DNA from: Oxalobacteraceae bacterium
GTDB lineage: Bacteria > Pseudomonadota > Gammaproteobacteria > Burkholderiales > Burkholderiaceae_D
NCBI GenBank assembly: GCA_003537575.1
Contig: DPRS01000001.1
Coordinates: 1 to 7,545 of the forward strand
DNA: 7,545 nt
Direction: 5' to 3'
This document shows positions 1 to 5,604 of the stretch, in pieces. Below the pieces are notes generated by a model that ran no database searches, had not been told where the DNA came from, and was given only the letters and a program-made list of their open reading frames with translations. A program made the translations under genes and the position numbers. Within the stretch, counting starts at the first letter, position 1. The number at the start of each line of letters is the position of its first letter.

Positions 1-439
1 CGAGCAGGCCGTGCTGTGCGGCGGTACCGTCGAGCTGATCAAGGCCGGTTTCGAGACTCTGGTGGAAGCCGGCTACGCGCCGGAAATGGCTTACTTCGAG
101 TGCCTGCACGAACTGAAGCTGATCGTCGATCTGATCTACGAAGGCGGCATCGCCAACATGAACTACTCGATCTCGAACAATGCCGAATACGGCGAGTACG
201 TCACCGGCCCGCGCGTCGTCACCGAAGACACCAAGAACGCCATGCGTCAGTGCCTGAAGGATATCCAGACCGGCGAATACGCCAAGAGCTTCATCCTGGA
301 AAACAAGGCCGGCGCGCCGACCCTGATTTCCCGCCGCCGCCTGACTTCCGAGCACCAGATCGAGGAAGTCGGCGCCAAGCTGCGCGCGATGATGCCATGG
401 ATCGCCAAGAACAAGCTGGTTGACCAATCGAAGAACTAA
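1..439 (+). CDS. ilvC: Ketol-acid reductoisomerase (class I), 3' part only
   Basis: This is the C-terminal part of the NADPH- and Mg2+-dependent enzyme that isomerises and reduces acetolactate or acetohydroxybutyrate in valine, leucine and isoleucine synthesis. The reading frame is open at the left edge: the first whole codon is at 2-4 and the TAA is at 437-439, giving 145 residues. If the first Glu is the second metal ligand of the DLFGE motif (Glu194 in class I numbering), the protein would end at residue 338, the usual class I length. With the same offset, the ECLHE segment supplies Glu226 and Glu230, and the NYSIS segment supplies Ser251, so every active-site residue expected here is present. 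The knotted helical C-terminal domain is intact (GGIANMNYSISN, then the RRRL region). A strong intrinsic terminator follows 45 bases after the stop. The promoter and Rossmann domain lie outside the window. Confidence 0.97.
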   Translation, partial: EQAVLCGGTVELIKAGFETLVEAGYAPEMAYFECLHELKLIVDLIYEGGIANMNYSISNNAEYGEYVTGPRVVTEDTKNAMRQCLKDIQTGEYAKSFILENKAGAPTLISRRRLTSEHQIEEVGAKLRAMMPWIAKNKLVDQSKN

Positions 440-484
440 GCAATATCCTGGGCCGACTGCATAGCCAGTCAGTCACGTAGAACG

Positions 485-511
485 GGGCGTACGATGTACG
501 CCCTTTTTTTT
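485..511 (+). terminator. Intrinsic terminator after ilvC
   Basis: A perfect 8-bp stem, GGGCGTAC / GTACGCCC, closes a 3-base loop (GAT) and is followed at once by eight T. This is a textbook Rho-independent terminator and should end the ilvC transcript. A smaller hairpin (GACTG / CAGTC, 455-470) lies between the ilvC stop and the terminator. The T-run ends only three bases before the Shine-Dalgarno of the next gene. Confidence 0.9.
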
Positions 512-524
512 CTGGAGGTCCGCC

Positions 525-1286
525 ATGAAGAGATTAGTTCACATGCTATTGCCGCTGGCATGCGCCGCGACGCTGTTGCCGGCGCATGCGCAATCTGGTG
601 TGCAAACCGCCGGCACCCTGGCCATCGTGCCCGCCTATGGCGAGGTAACGCAGTCTAACGATGAAGCCCTTGCCAATTTCATGGTCGAGGAGCAGGACAA
701 GGACAAGGCCGCGGCGGCATCGCGCGTCAACCTGAAGATGAAACAGGGCACCGAGATCATTCGGGCCGCCGATCCCCAGGCAAAGCTGAAGACCCATGGT
801 TATTACACTTATCCGGTATATGCCGATGAGCCGGCGCCGCCGCGCCCGGCGAATGGCAGCCGGGCAAGGCAAGCGATCGGCTGGCGGGTCGGCCAGTACC
901 TCGAGATGAAGACCGTCAATTTGGCAGCTTTGCCTAAAACCGTTGCCTCCGCGCAGAAACATATGGCGCTGAATGGCTTACAATTCGGTTTGAGCGATGC
1001 CGCTACCGCCAAGCTCGACCGGCAGCGCATCGGCGCCAGCTATAAGCATCTGAATGAACGCATCGCGGCGATTGCCAGGGCCATGGGGCGCAATCCGGCG
1101 GATGCCGTACTGGAGACGATCGATTTCGAGGGCTCCGGAGCTTATGAGCCGAGGGCCGACTCGGCGCGCGCCAAGACCATGAGCATGGCAGCAGGCAGGG
1201 AGGCTGCCCCGGTGGAGGAACCCAGTTTCGAGCCGGGAGAAACCACTTTGCAAATGCGCGTGGTTGGCAAAGTAAAATTTAAATAA
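525..1286 (+). CDS. Exported SIMPL-domain (DUF541) protein
   Basis: A 253-residue secreted protein, probably periplasmic. Residues 1-22 form a Sec signal peptide: Lys-Arg at positions 2-3, a hydrophobic core, and an AHA signal-peptidase I site before Gln23. The mature part matches the SIMPL/DUF541 pattern: an N-terminal strand followed by GEV near residue 40, a region of alternating helix and strand with the HGYYTYPVY strand near 91-99, a central W-R-x-G-Q-Y-L-E strand near 120-127, a helical AxA-rich segment near 172-190, and a closing basic beta strand (RVVGKVKFK). Family members are often exported and function is mostly unproven. The ATG is supported by GGAGG at 514-518 with 6 bases of spacing. 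The gene follows ilvC but lies just behind its terminator, so how it is transcribed is unclear. Family assignment is by pattern recognition and is moderately sure. Confidence 0.8.
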   Translation: MKRLVHMLLPLACAATLLPAHAQSGVQTAGTLAIVPAYGEVTQSNDEALANFMVEEQDKDKAAAASRVNLKMKQGTEIIRAADPQAKLKTHGYYTYPVYADEPAPPRPANGSRARQAIGWRVGQYLEMKTVNLAALPKTVASAQKHMALNGLQFGLSDAATAKLDRQRIGASYKHLNERIAAIARAMGRNPADAVLETIDFEGSGAYEPRADSARAKTMSMAAGREAAPVEEPSFEPGETTLQMRVVGKVKFK

Positions 1287-1412
1287 ACTGCTGGAACAAG
1301 CTTGAACAATCATCCGCATCCTGTTTTCGCATTTATCCCCGCGCAGGAAGGCAGCGCTTTCCCGACGCGAGTCGCCAGACCGGAAGCAATTGTGAGGGGC
1401 GCAGGTGTCGGT

Positions 1413-1430
1413 GGCGGAAATCATTCCGCC
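1413..1430 (+). other. Hairpin in the gap before pssA
   Basis: GGCGGAA / TTCCGCC form a perfect 7-bp stem around the loop ATCA, 45 bases upstream of the pssA start. No T-run follows, so it is not a standard intrinsic terminator. It could be a transcript-end structure of the SIMPL gene or part of the pssA leader. The rest of the 188-base gap (1287-1474) shows no clear promoter. A TTGAAC at 1302-1307 has no good -10 partner at normal spacing. Confidence 0.35.
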
Positions 1431-1474
1431 AGATCCGTCATTGCTTGATGCTCGTTTCCTGAACTGGAATTTAT

Positions 1475-2386
1475 ATGGCAAATTTTCCCCGGCGCAAAGC
1501 GCAAAAAAAAATCCCGCTGCTTCCCAAACCCCGACACTTGTTAAAAAACAAGCGCCTGAACGATTACGATGCTGATCTGGGCGAATCAGAGGAAATCCGG
1601 CGGCCCAGCCTGCGCCGCCGCAGCATCTATCTGTTGCCGAACGCTTTTACCACCGCCGCGCTGTTCTGCGGCTTTTACGCCATCGTGATGGCGATGAACC
1701 TGCGGTTCGACTACGCGTCGGTCGCCATTTTCGCCGCCATGGTGCTGGACGCTGTCGACGGCCGCGTCGCCCGTCTTACCCATACCCAGAGCGAATTCGG
1801 CGCGCAGTACGACAGTTTGTCCGACATGGTGTCCTTCGGCGCCGCGCCGGCGCTGGTCGTGTACGTCTGGGCCTTGCGCGGGCTGGGCGAGGTCGGCTGG
1901 GGCAAGCTGGGCTGGCTGGCAGCTTTCATCTACTGTGCTTGCGCGGCACTGCGCCTGGCGCGTTTCAATACCAATATCGGTGTGGTCGACAAGCGCTATT
2001 TCCAGGGCTTGCCGAGCCCGGCGGCGGCGGCCCTGGTGGCCGGCTTTGTCTGGCTGATGGATGACCTGGGCGTGCCGCGCGCCGAGCTGAGCTGGATCGC
2101 CTGCGGCATCACCCTGTATGCCGGGCTCACCATGGTAACCAACGTGCCGTTCTACAGCTTCAAGGACATCAATTTCCGCAAGTCCGTGCCGTTCATCGCG
2201 GTCTTTGTCATCGTCCTGATCTTTGTGGCGGTGTCGAGCGATCCGCCCAAGGTCCTGTTCGGAATTTTCGTGTTGTATGGGCTGTCGGGCTATGTCGTGT
2301 TTTTCTGGCGCCTGGCCAAGGGCAAGCCGGTCAGCATCGTCCAGATCAAGCCGGAAACGCACGAAGAGCCGCCCGAAGAGAAATAA
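1475..2386 (+). CDS. pssA: CDP-diacylglycerol-serine O-phosphatidyltransferase
   Basis: This inner-membrane enzyme joins CDP-diacylglycerol and L-serine to give phosphatidylserine and CMP, the first committed step to phosphatidylethanolamine. The CDP-alcohol phosphatidyltransferase signature is complete: Asp92, Asp95-Gly96, Ala99-Arg100, Gly109, Asp113 and Asp117. It belongs to the multi-pass type II family, not the phospholipase D-like PssA of E. coli. After a basic N-terminal tail of about 50 residues, the conserved IYLLPNAFTT stretch opens the membrane core. Several hydrophobic segments follow (about 57-75, 82-92, 118-133, 144-160, 184-197, 205-222, 237-255, 260-277), then an acidic tail ending PPEEK. 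The length of 303 residues is slightly long for the family because of the tails. The Shine-Dalgarno is weak (GGA at 1466-1468). The ATG is chosen because the N-terminal MANFPRRK style fits betaproteobacterial homologues. A phosphatidylserine decarboxylase gene (psd), often next to pssA, is not in the window. Confidence 0.95.
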   Translation: MANFPRRKAQKKIPLLPKPRHLLKNKRLNDYDADLGESEEIRRPSLRRRSIYLLPNAFTTAALFCGFYAIVMAMNLRFDYASVAIFAAMVLDAVDGRVARLTHTQSEFGAQYDSLSDMVSFGAAPALVVYVWALRGLGEVGWGKLGWLAAFIYCACAALRLARFNTNIGVVDKRYFQGLPSPAAAALVAGFVWLMDDLGVPRAELSWIACGITLYAGLTMVTNVPFYSFKDINFRKSVPFIAVFVIVLIFVAVSSDPPKVLFGIFVLYGLSGYVVFFWRLAKGKPVSIVQIKPETHEEPPEEK

Positions 2387-2477
2387 GCGCTTTCTTGTTT
2401 TGCATCATGCGTCCCTGGTGGTCAGGGCATTCTGCAAATGACATCATGAGCCTTTCTTGCCACGAAAGGAGAGCGAC

Positions 2478-3011
2478 ATGGGATTGCTGTCATTTATGAA
2501 GGAAGCGGGGGAAAAGCTGCTCCGCGCGGGCCAGCCCAAAGCGCAGGCCGGACAAACGCCGGGCGAGCAGGCGGCGTCGGGCGGGGCGCCGCAGCCGGAT
2601 CTGCGCGCCAAGGAACAGGAACTGGAACAGGCCATCCGCGATTACATCGCGGTGCAGCAGCTGCCGGTTGACGGCGTCGACATAGCCTACGATTCCGCCA
2701 GTGCCACCGTGACTGTCTCGGGTTCGGTGCCGGATCAGCAAGCCAAGGAAAAAATCCTGCTTTGCTGCGGCAACGTGCAAGGGGTTGCCCATGTCAACGA
2801 CGAGCTCCAGGTGGTGCAGACCGAAGCGGCGCCGTCGCAGTGGTACACCGTGCAAAGCGGCGACACCCTGTCCAGGATTGCCAAGCAATTTTACGGCGAT
2901 CCCAACAAGTACATGCTGATTTTCGAATCCAACCGGCCCATGCTGAACGATCCCGACAAGATCTATCCGGGCCAGATGCTGCGCATTCCCAATCAGGCTT
3001 CCCTGCACTGA
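2478..3011 (+). CDS. kbp: BON-LysM potassium-binding protein Kbp (YgaU family)
   Basis: A 177-residue soluble protein with no signal peptide, expected in the cytoplasm. It matches the E. coli Kbp/YgaU layout closely: N-terminal MGLLSFMKEAGEKL, a BON domain at about 46-113 (AKEKIL and GNVQGVAHV motifs), then a LysM domain at about 121-170 (YTVQSGDTLSRIA, SNRPML, DKIYPGQMLRIP). In E. coli the protein binds K+ and changes conformation. A role in K+ homeostasis here is inferred from homology. It is longer than the 149-residue E. coli protein mainly through an Ala/Gly/Gln/Pro-rich linker at about 18-45 between the N-terminal segment and BON. Cys96-Cys97 lie where E. coli has non-cysteine residues. 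The ATG at 2478 has AGGAG at 2467-2471 with 6-base spacing, which rules against an in-frame TTG at 2457. The gap from pssA is 91 bases with no T-run terminator, so co-transcription is possible. Confidence 0.92.
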   Translation: MGLLSFMKEAGEKLLRAGQPKAQAGQTPGEQAASGGAPQPDLRAKEQELEQAIRDYIAVQQLPVDGVDIAYDSASATVTVSGSVPDQQAKEKILLCCGNVQGVAHVNDELQVVQTEAAPSQWYTVQSGDTLSRIAKQFYGDPNKYMLIFESNRPMLNDPDKIYPGQMLRIPNQASLH

Positions 3012-3021
3012 TCAGCCATTA

Positions 3022-3051
3022 ACAGCCGTTCCCGCCCAGCGGGACGGCTGT
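3022..3051 (+). terminator. Strong hairpin after kbp, lacking a T-run
   Basis: Ten bases after the kbp stop, ACAGCCGTTCCCG (3022-3034) pairs with CGGGACGGCTGT (3040-3051) around the loop CCCAG. This gives a 12-bp GC-rich stem with a single bulged T. The position suits a transcript end, but the bases after it (CGTCAG) are not T-rich. It may therefore act as a 3'-end stabiliser, a Rho-associated structure or a weak terminator. Confidence 0.5.
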
Positions 3052-3160
3052 CGTCAGCATGGCTGGGCTTATCCTGACACGCCTGCCGCCAAGTCAACTG
3101 CTTTTTCATTCTTCATTCCTCCGCCGCGCCGCATCGTCTGCTGCTACCCTGGTCCGGTTC

Positions 3161-3172
3161 GCCTGCGCAGGC
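3161..3172. repeat. 12-base perfect palindrome upstream of leuA
   Basis: GCCTGCGCAGGC is its own reverse complement. It lies 116 bases before the leuA ATG and overlaps the position expected for a -35 element if the TACAAT at 3191-3196 is the -10. A protein-binding site is possible, but no regulator is identified from sequence and a GC-rich palindrome of this size can occur by chance. Confidence 0.3.
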
Positions 3173-3196
3173 ACAAAATTTTCTATCCATTACAAT
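3168..3196 (+). promoter_or_regulatory. Possible leuA promoter
   Basis: TACAAT (3191-3196) differs from the sigma70 -10 consensus at one base and sits in a locally AT-rich patch. The hexamer at 17-base spacing (CAGGCA, 3168-3173) matches only three of six -35 positions, so the promoter would be weak or activator-dependent. A start near 3203 would give a leader of about 85 bases. The rest of the 276-base gap (3012-3287) holds the kbp-end hairpin and the palindrome. I see no convincing leucine leader peptide or T-box. Confidence 0.35.
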
Positions 3197-3287
3197 TCAG
3201 GTATTTCCCCGTGCATGCCTGAAGACCGCTTCGGGCGACGGAACGTCTCGCCGCAAGCTTTTCACTGCATTTCCCAAGGAGTACGAC

Positions 3288-4838
3288 ATGGCCGCCAATT
3301 CTTCCGACAAGCTCATCATTTTCGACACCACCCTGCGCGATGGCGAGCAATCACCCGGAGCGTCGATGACGAAGGAAGAAAAAATCCGCATCGCCCGGCA
3401 ACTTGAACGGCTGCGCGTGGATGTGATCGAGGCGGGTTTTGCCGCTTCTTCGCAAGGTGACTTCGAGGCCATCAGGGCAATCGCCGGCCTGATCAAGGAC
3501 TCGACCGTATGCTCGCTGTCGCGCGCCAACGACCGCGATATTTCTCGCGCGGCCGAAGCGCTGGCACCGGCCGCGCGCAAGCGCATCCATACCTTCATCG
3601 CCACCTCGCCGCTGCACATGGAAAAGAAGTTGCGCATGTCGCCCGAGCAGGTGCTGGAGCAGGCCAAGCAGGCGGTGCGCTTCGCCCGCCAGTTTACCGA
3701 CGATGTCGAGTTCAGCCCGGAAGACGGCAGCCGTTCCGACATGGATTTTCTTTGCCGCGTGCTGGAAACCGTAATTGCCGAAGGGGCCACCACCATCAAC
3801 TTTGCCGATACGGTCGGCTACGGCGTGCCTGAGTTGTACGGCAACATGCTGAAAACCCTGCGCGAACGCATTCCCAATTCAGACAAGGCGATCTGGTCGG
3901 TGCATTGCCATAACGATCTCGGCATGGCCGTCGCCAATTCGCTGGCCGGCGTGATGATCGGCGGCGCGCGCCAGGTGGAATGCACCATCAACGGCCTCGG
4001 TGAGCGTGCCGGCAACACCGCGCTGGAAGAAGTCGTCATGGCCGTGCGCACCCGCCGCGATTACTTCAACCTCGACGTCGGCATCGATACCACGCAAATC
4101 GTTTCCACCTCCAAGCTGGTGTCGCAGATCACTGGCTTCGTGGTGCAGCCGAACAAGTCGGTGGTGGGGGCGAACGCCTTCGCGCATGCCTCCGGTATTC
4201 ACCAGGACGGCGTGCTGAAGGCGCGCGACACCTATGAAATCATGCGCGCCGAGGATGTCGGCTGGAGCGCCAACAAGATTGTGCTGGGCAAGCTGTCGGG
4301 GCGCAACGCCTTCAAGCAACGCTTGCAGGAACTAGGCATCCAGCTCGATTCGGAAGCCGAAGTCAATGCCGCCTTTTCCCGTTTCAAGGACCTGGCCGAC
4401 CGCAAGGCGGAAATCTTCGACGAAGACATCATGGCGCTGGTGGCGGACGAGCAGCAGTCACGCGAAAGCGAACACTACCGTTTCGTCTCGCTGGCGCAGC
4501 ATTCGGAAACCGGCGAGCAGCCGGTTTCGAAAGTCGTGTTTTCCATCGATGGCAAGGAAATCGCCTCGGAAGGCCAGGGCAACGGTCCGGTCGATGCCAC
4601 CGTCAACGCCATTGAAGCCAGGGTGGCCAGCGGCGCCGAACTGCTGCTGTTTTCGGTGAATGCGATTACCACGGGCACGCAGTCGCAAGGCGAGGTCACC
4701 ATGCGCCTGTCCAAGTCAGGCCGTATCGTCAACGGCGTCGGCGCCGATCCGGATATCGTCGTGGCCTCGGCCAAGGCCTACCTGTCGGCACTGAACAAGC
4801 TACATTCGGAAGTGGAAAAACTCAATCCTCAGCTTTGA
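3288..4838 (+). CDS. leuA: 2-isopropylmalate synthase
   Basis: The first committed enzyme of leucine synthesis condenses acetyl-CoA with 2-ketoisovalerate to give 2-isopropylmalate. The length of 516 residues suits the bacterial LeuA family. The catalytic TIM barrel (about 8-275) opens with DTTLRDGEQSPG (13-24), containing Arg17 and metal ligand Asp18. Other metal ligands are His206 and His208 in VHCHND, and Asn243 in GERAGN. The linker region carries the HASGIHQDGVLK motif (300-311). The C-terminal LeuA dimer/regulatory domain (about 395-512) holds EGQGNGPVDA (428-437) and VNGVGADPDIV (482-492), the region that binds leucine for feedback inhibition in homologues. The ATG is set by AAGGAG at 3276-3281 with 6-base spacing and by the match of the start to family N-termini. 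leuB, leuC and leuD are not in the window, so leuA stands apart from them as it often does in this order. Confidence 0.98.
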   Translation: MAANSSDKLIIFDTTLRDGEQSPGASMTKEEKIRIARQLERLRVDVIEAGFAASSQGDFEAIRAIAGLIKDSTVCSLSRANDRDISRAAEALAPAARKRIHTFIATSPLHMEKKLRMSPEQVLEQAKQAVRFARQFTDDVEFSPEDGSRSDMDFLCRVLETVIAEGATTINFADTVGYGVPELYGNMLKTLRERIPNSDKAIWSVHCHNDLGMAVANSLAGVMIGGARQVECTINGLGERAGNTALEEVVMAVRTRRDYFNLDVGIDTTQIVSTSKLVSQITGFVVQPNKSVVGANAFAHASGIHQDGVLKARDTYEIMRAEDVGWSANKIVLGKLSGRNAFKQRLQELGIQLDSEAEVNAAFSRFKDLADRKAEIFDEDIMALVADEQQSRESEHYRFVSLAQHSETGEQPVSKVVFSIDGKEIASEGQGNGPVDATVNAIEARVASGAELLLFSVNAITTGTQSQGEVTMRLSKSGRIVNGVGADPDIVVASAKAYLSALNKLHSEVEKLNPQL

Positions 4839-4840
4839 TC

Positions 4841-4884
4841 CCGGCTTGCAGGAGGGCTTGCGCGGCGCATGCTGCGCAAGCCGG
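4841..4884. other. Hairpin between convergent leuA and lipoprotein gene
   Basis: GGCTTGCGCGGC (4855-4866) pairs with GCTGCGCAAGCC (4871-4882) around the tetraloop GCAT: 12 bp with one G-T wobble. A second copy of GGCTTGC at 4843-4849, within CCGGCTTGC (4841-4849), can instead pair with GCAAGCCGG (4876-4884), so two folds compete for the same right arm. It begins just after the leuA stop and ends 13 bases before the stop of the opposing gene, so it could mark the 3' ends of both transcripts. No T-run follows on either strand. Confidence 0.55.
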
Positions 4885-4897
4885 ATTCATGTGGATG

Positions 4898-5398
4898 TCA
4901 GCGGGGGCCGAACAAGTCGTTGCGAAAGCGTATGTCCGGTGTGGTTTCCATTTTCCGCACGATGCCGCCGTGGTCGAAGCCGACGTGCATGAATGAATCC
5001 CAGACCTCATATTGGCGATAGGGATAAGACCACACTTCCAGTTGCGACAAGGGGAAATAGGCGCGATCACTTGGCGCCCCTACCGTATGCAAGACGTCTT
5101 CCTTGGTAAAGGCGCCGATTTTGATGGTGGCGAACATTTCATCGGTGAGAACTTGCTGAAAGGAAATTAACTTTCCATCCGGGCCGATCCGCGCCATATA
5201 GGTTTTTTGTCCGTAGGGGCCATGCCTATACTCCAGCAATTCCTCGTTGCCGACGCGATAGCGCTGCGTAGGACTGCCGCGGGCGGCAATCACTTGCGCT
5301 TCAGTGCTGCCGATTTCTACTGTTTGGGGAATGGCGCAAGCGCCCAGAATCAGGGGCATGGACAGCATGCTCCACAGTTTTACCAGCTTCATCGCCAT
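4898..5398 (-). CDS. Lipoprotein with two BamE/SmpA-like repeats
   Basis: A 166-residue predicted lipoprotein of unproven function. Residues 1-20 are a lipoprotein signal peptide with lipobox LGAC and Cys21 as the lipidation site. Ala at +2 suggests outer-membrane sorting. The mature part shows two related units, about 28-86 and 91-153. Each has the pattern Gly, six or seven residues, Val, five residues, Gly-(Ser/Ala)-Pro, followed by a Glu-containing, Tyr-rich strand (EELLEYRHGPYG; LEVWSYPYRQYE) and a final strand after a Gly. This resembles the SmpA/OmlA/BamE fold, so a link to outer-membrane assembly or integrity is plausible but only inferred. The ATG at 5398 is supported by GGGAG six bases upstream on the minus strand; a second ATG two codons in is possible. 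The gene converges with leuA and diverges from rpsO, so it is its own transcription unit. Confidence 0.82.
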   Translation of the reverse strand: MAMKLVKLWSMLSMPLILGACAIPQTVEIGSTEAQVIAARGSPTQRYRVGNEELLEYRHGPYGQKTYMARIGPDGKLISFQQVLTDEMFATIKIGAFTKEDVLHTVGAPSDRAYFPLSQLEVWSYPYRQYEVWDSFMHVGFDHGGIVRKMETTPDIRFRNDLFGPR

Positions 5399-5454
5399 TC
5401 GCTTCTCCCTTTTCGCTATTTTATTCTGTGGCGGATAAAAAATGGCCTAAGTAT

Positions 5455-5483
5455 TTGAATGATCAGGTAAATTCCTGTATACT
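5455..5483 (+). promoter_or_regulatory. Sigma70-type promoter for rpsO
   Basis: TTGAAT (5455-5460) and TATACT (5478-5483) are separated by exactly 17 bases. Four of six and five of six positions match consensus. The predicted transcription start is near 5489-5491, giving a leader of about 115 bases before the rpsO ATG. The stretch is markedly AT-richer than the flanking genes. It lies in the divergent gap between the lipoprotein gene and rpsO and fits a strong ribosomal-protein promoter. Confidence 0.8.
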
Positions 5484-5490
5484 CGCGGCT

Positions 5491-5514
5491 CTGGTCGATT
5501 TGACCAGTTTTTTT
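5491..5514 (+). terminator. Hairpin plus T7 at the 5' end of the rpsO leader
   Basis: CTGGTC (5491-5496) and GACCAG (5502-5507) form a perfect 6-bp stem around GATTT, followed by seven T (5508-5514). The shape is that of a small intrinsic terminator, yet it begins at or within two bases of the predicted rpsO transcription start. No plus-strand gene upstream needs terminating, and the minus strand lacks a T-run in the right place. It may be a premature terminator, a 5'-end protecting stem, or neither. Confidence 0.5.
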
Positions 5515-5538
5515 CATCATTTGTTCACGGTGTAAACA

Positions 5539-5579
5539 GGGTTGTATCGAGGGTTGTGTCGTGATCTCGATTCCAACTC
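5539..5579 (+). promoter_or_regulatory. Structured rpsO leader, candidate S15 control element
   Basis: GGGTTG (5539-5544) pairs with CAACTC (5574-5579), including one G-T pair. Inside it, ATCGAG (5546-5551) pairs perfectly with CTCGAT (5566-5571), leaving a 14-base GU-rich loop and a small internal loop. The left side is a 12-base tandem repeat: GGGTTGTATCGA (5539-5550) and GGGTTGTGTCGT (5551-5562), ten of twelve identical. The second GGGTTG can also pair with CAACTC, giving an alternative fold. The element ends 15 bases before the Shine-Dalgarno. S15 autoregulates its own mRNA through leader structures in several bacteria. That this is such an element is inference. Confidence 0.45.
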
Positions 5580-5604
5580 AATGCGCCGCATGTGAAAGGT
5601 AATC

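Noticed and set aside
978..1481. 167-codon minus-strand frame covering the SIMPL 3' end and the gap before pssA
   Set aside because: Most of it is antisense to the SIMPL gene. The product shows no domain, signal peptide or familiar composition.
1586..2362. 258-codon minus-strand open frame opposite pssA
   Set aside because: It is antisense to a gene with a complete catalytic signature. The product is Asp/His/Gln/Arg-rich low-complexity sequence without a domain.
2413..2427. CCCTG/CAGGG hairpin between pssA and kbp as a terminator
   Set aside because: Only 5 bp and not followed by T residues; too weak to call.
2457..2477. Upstream in-frame TTG start for kbp
   Set aside because: The ATG at 2478 has a well-spaced AGGAG and gives the conserved Kbp N-terminus. 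The TTG would place the Shine-Dalgarno inside the coding sequence.
3059..3406. 115-codon plus-strand frame before and overlapping leuA, considered as a leucine leader peptide
   Set aside because: There is no Shine-Dalgarno and no run of consecutive Leu codons. It overlaps the leuA start by over 100 bases in another frame, and it begins upstream of the only promoter candidate.
5418..5423. TAAAAT (minus strand) as -10 of the lipoprotein gene
   Set aside because: No reasonable -35 at 16-18 bases, and the resulting transcript would begin almost at the Shine-Dalgarno.
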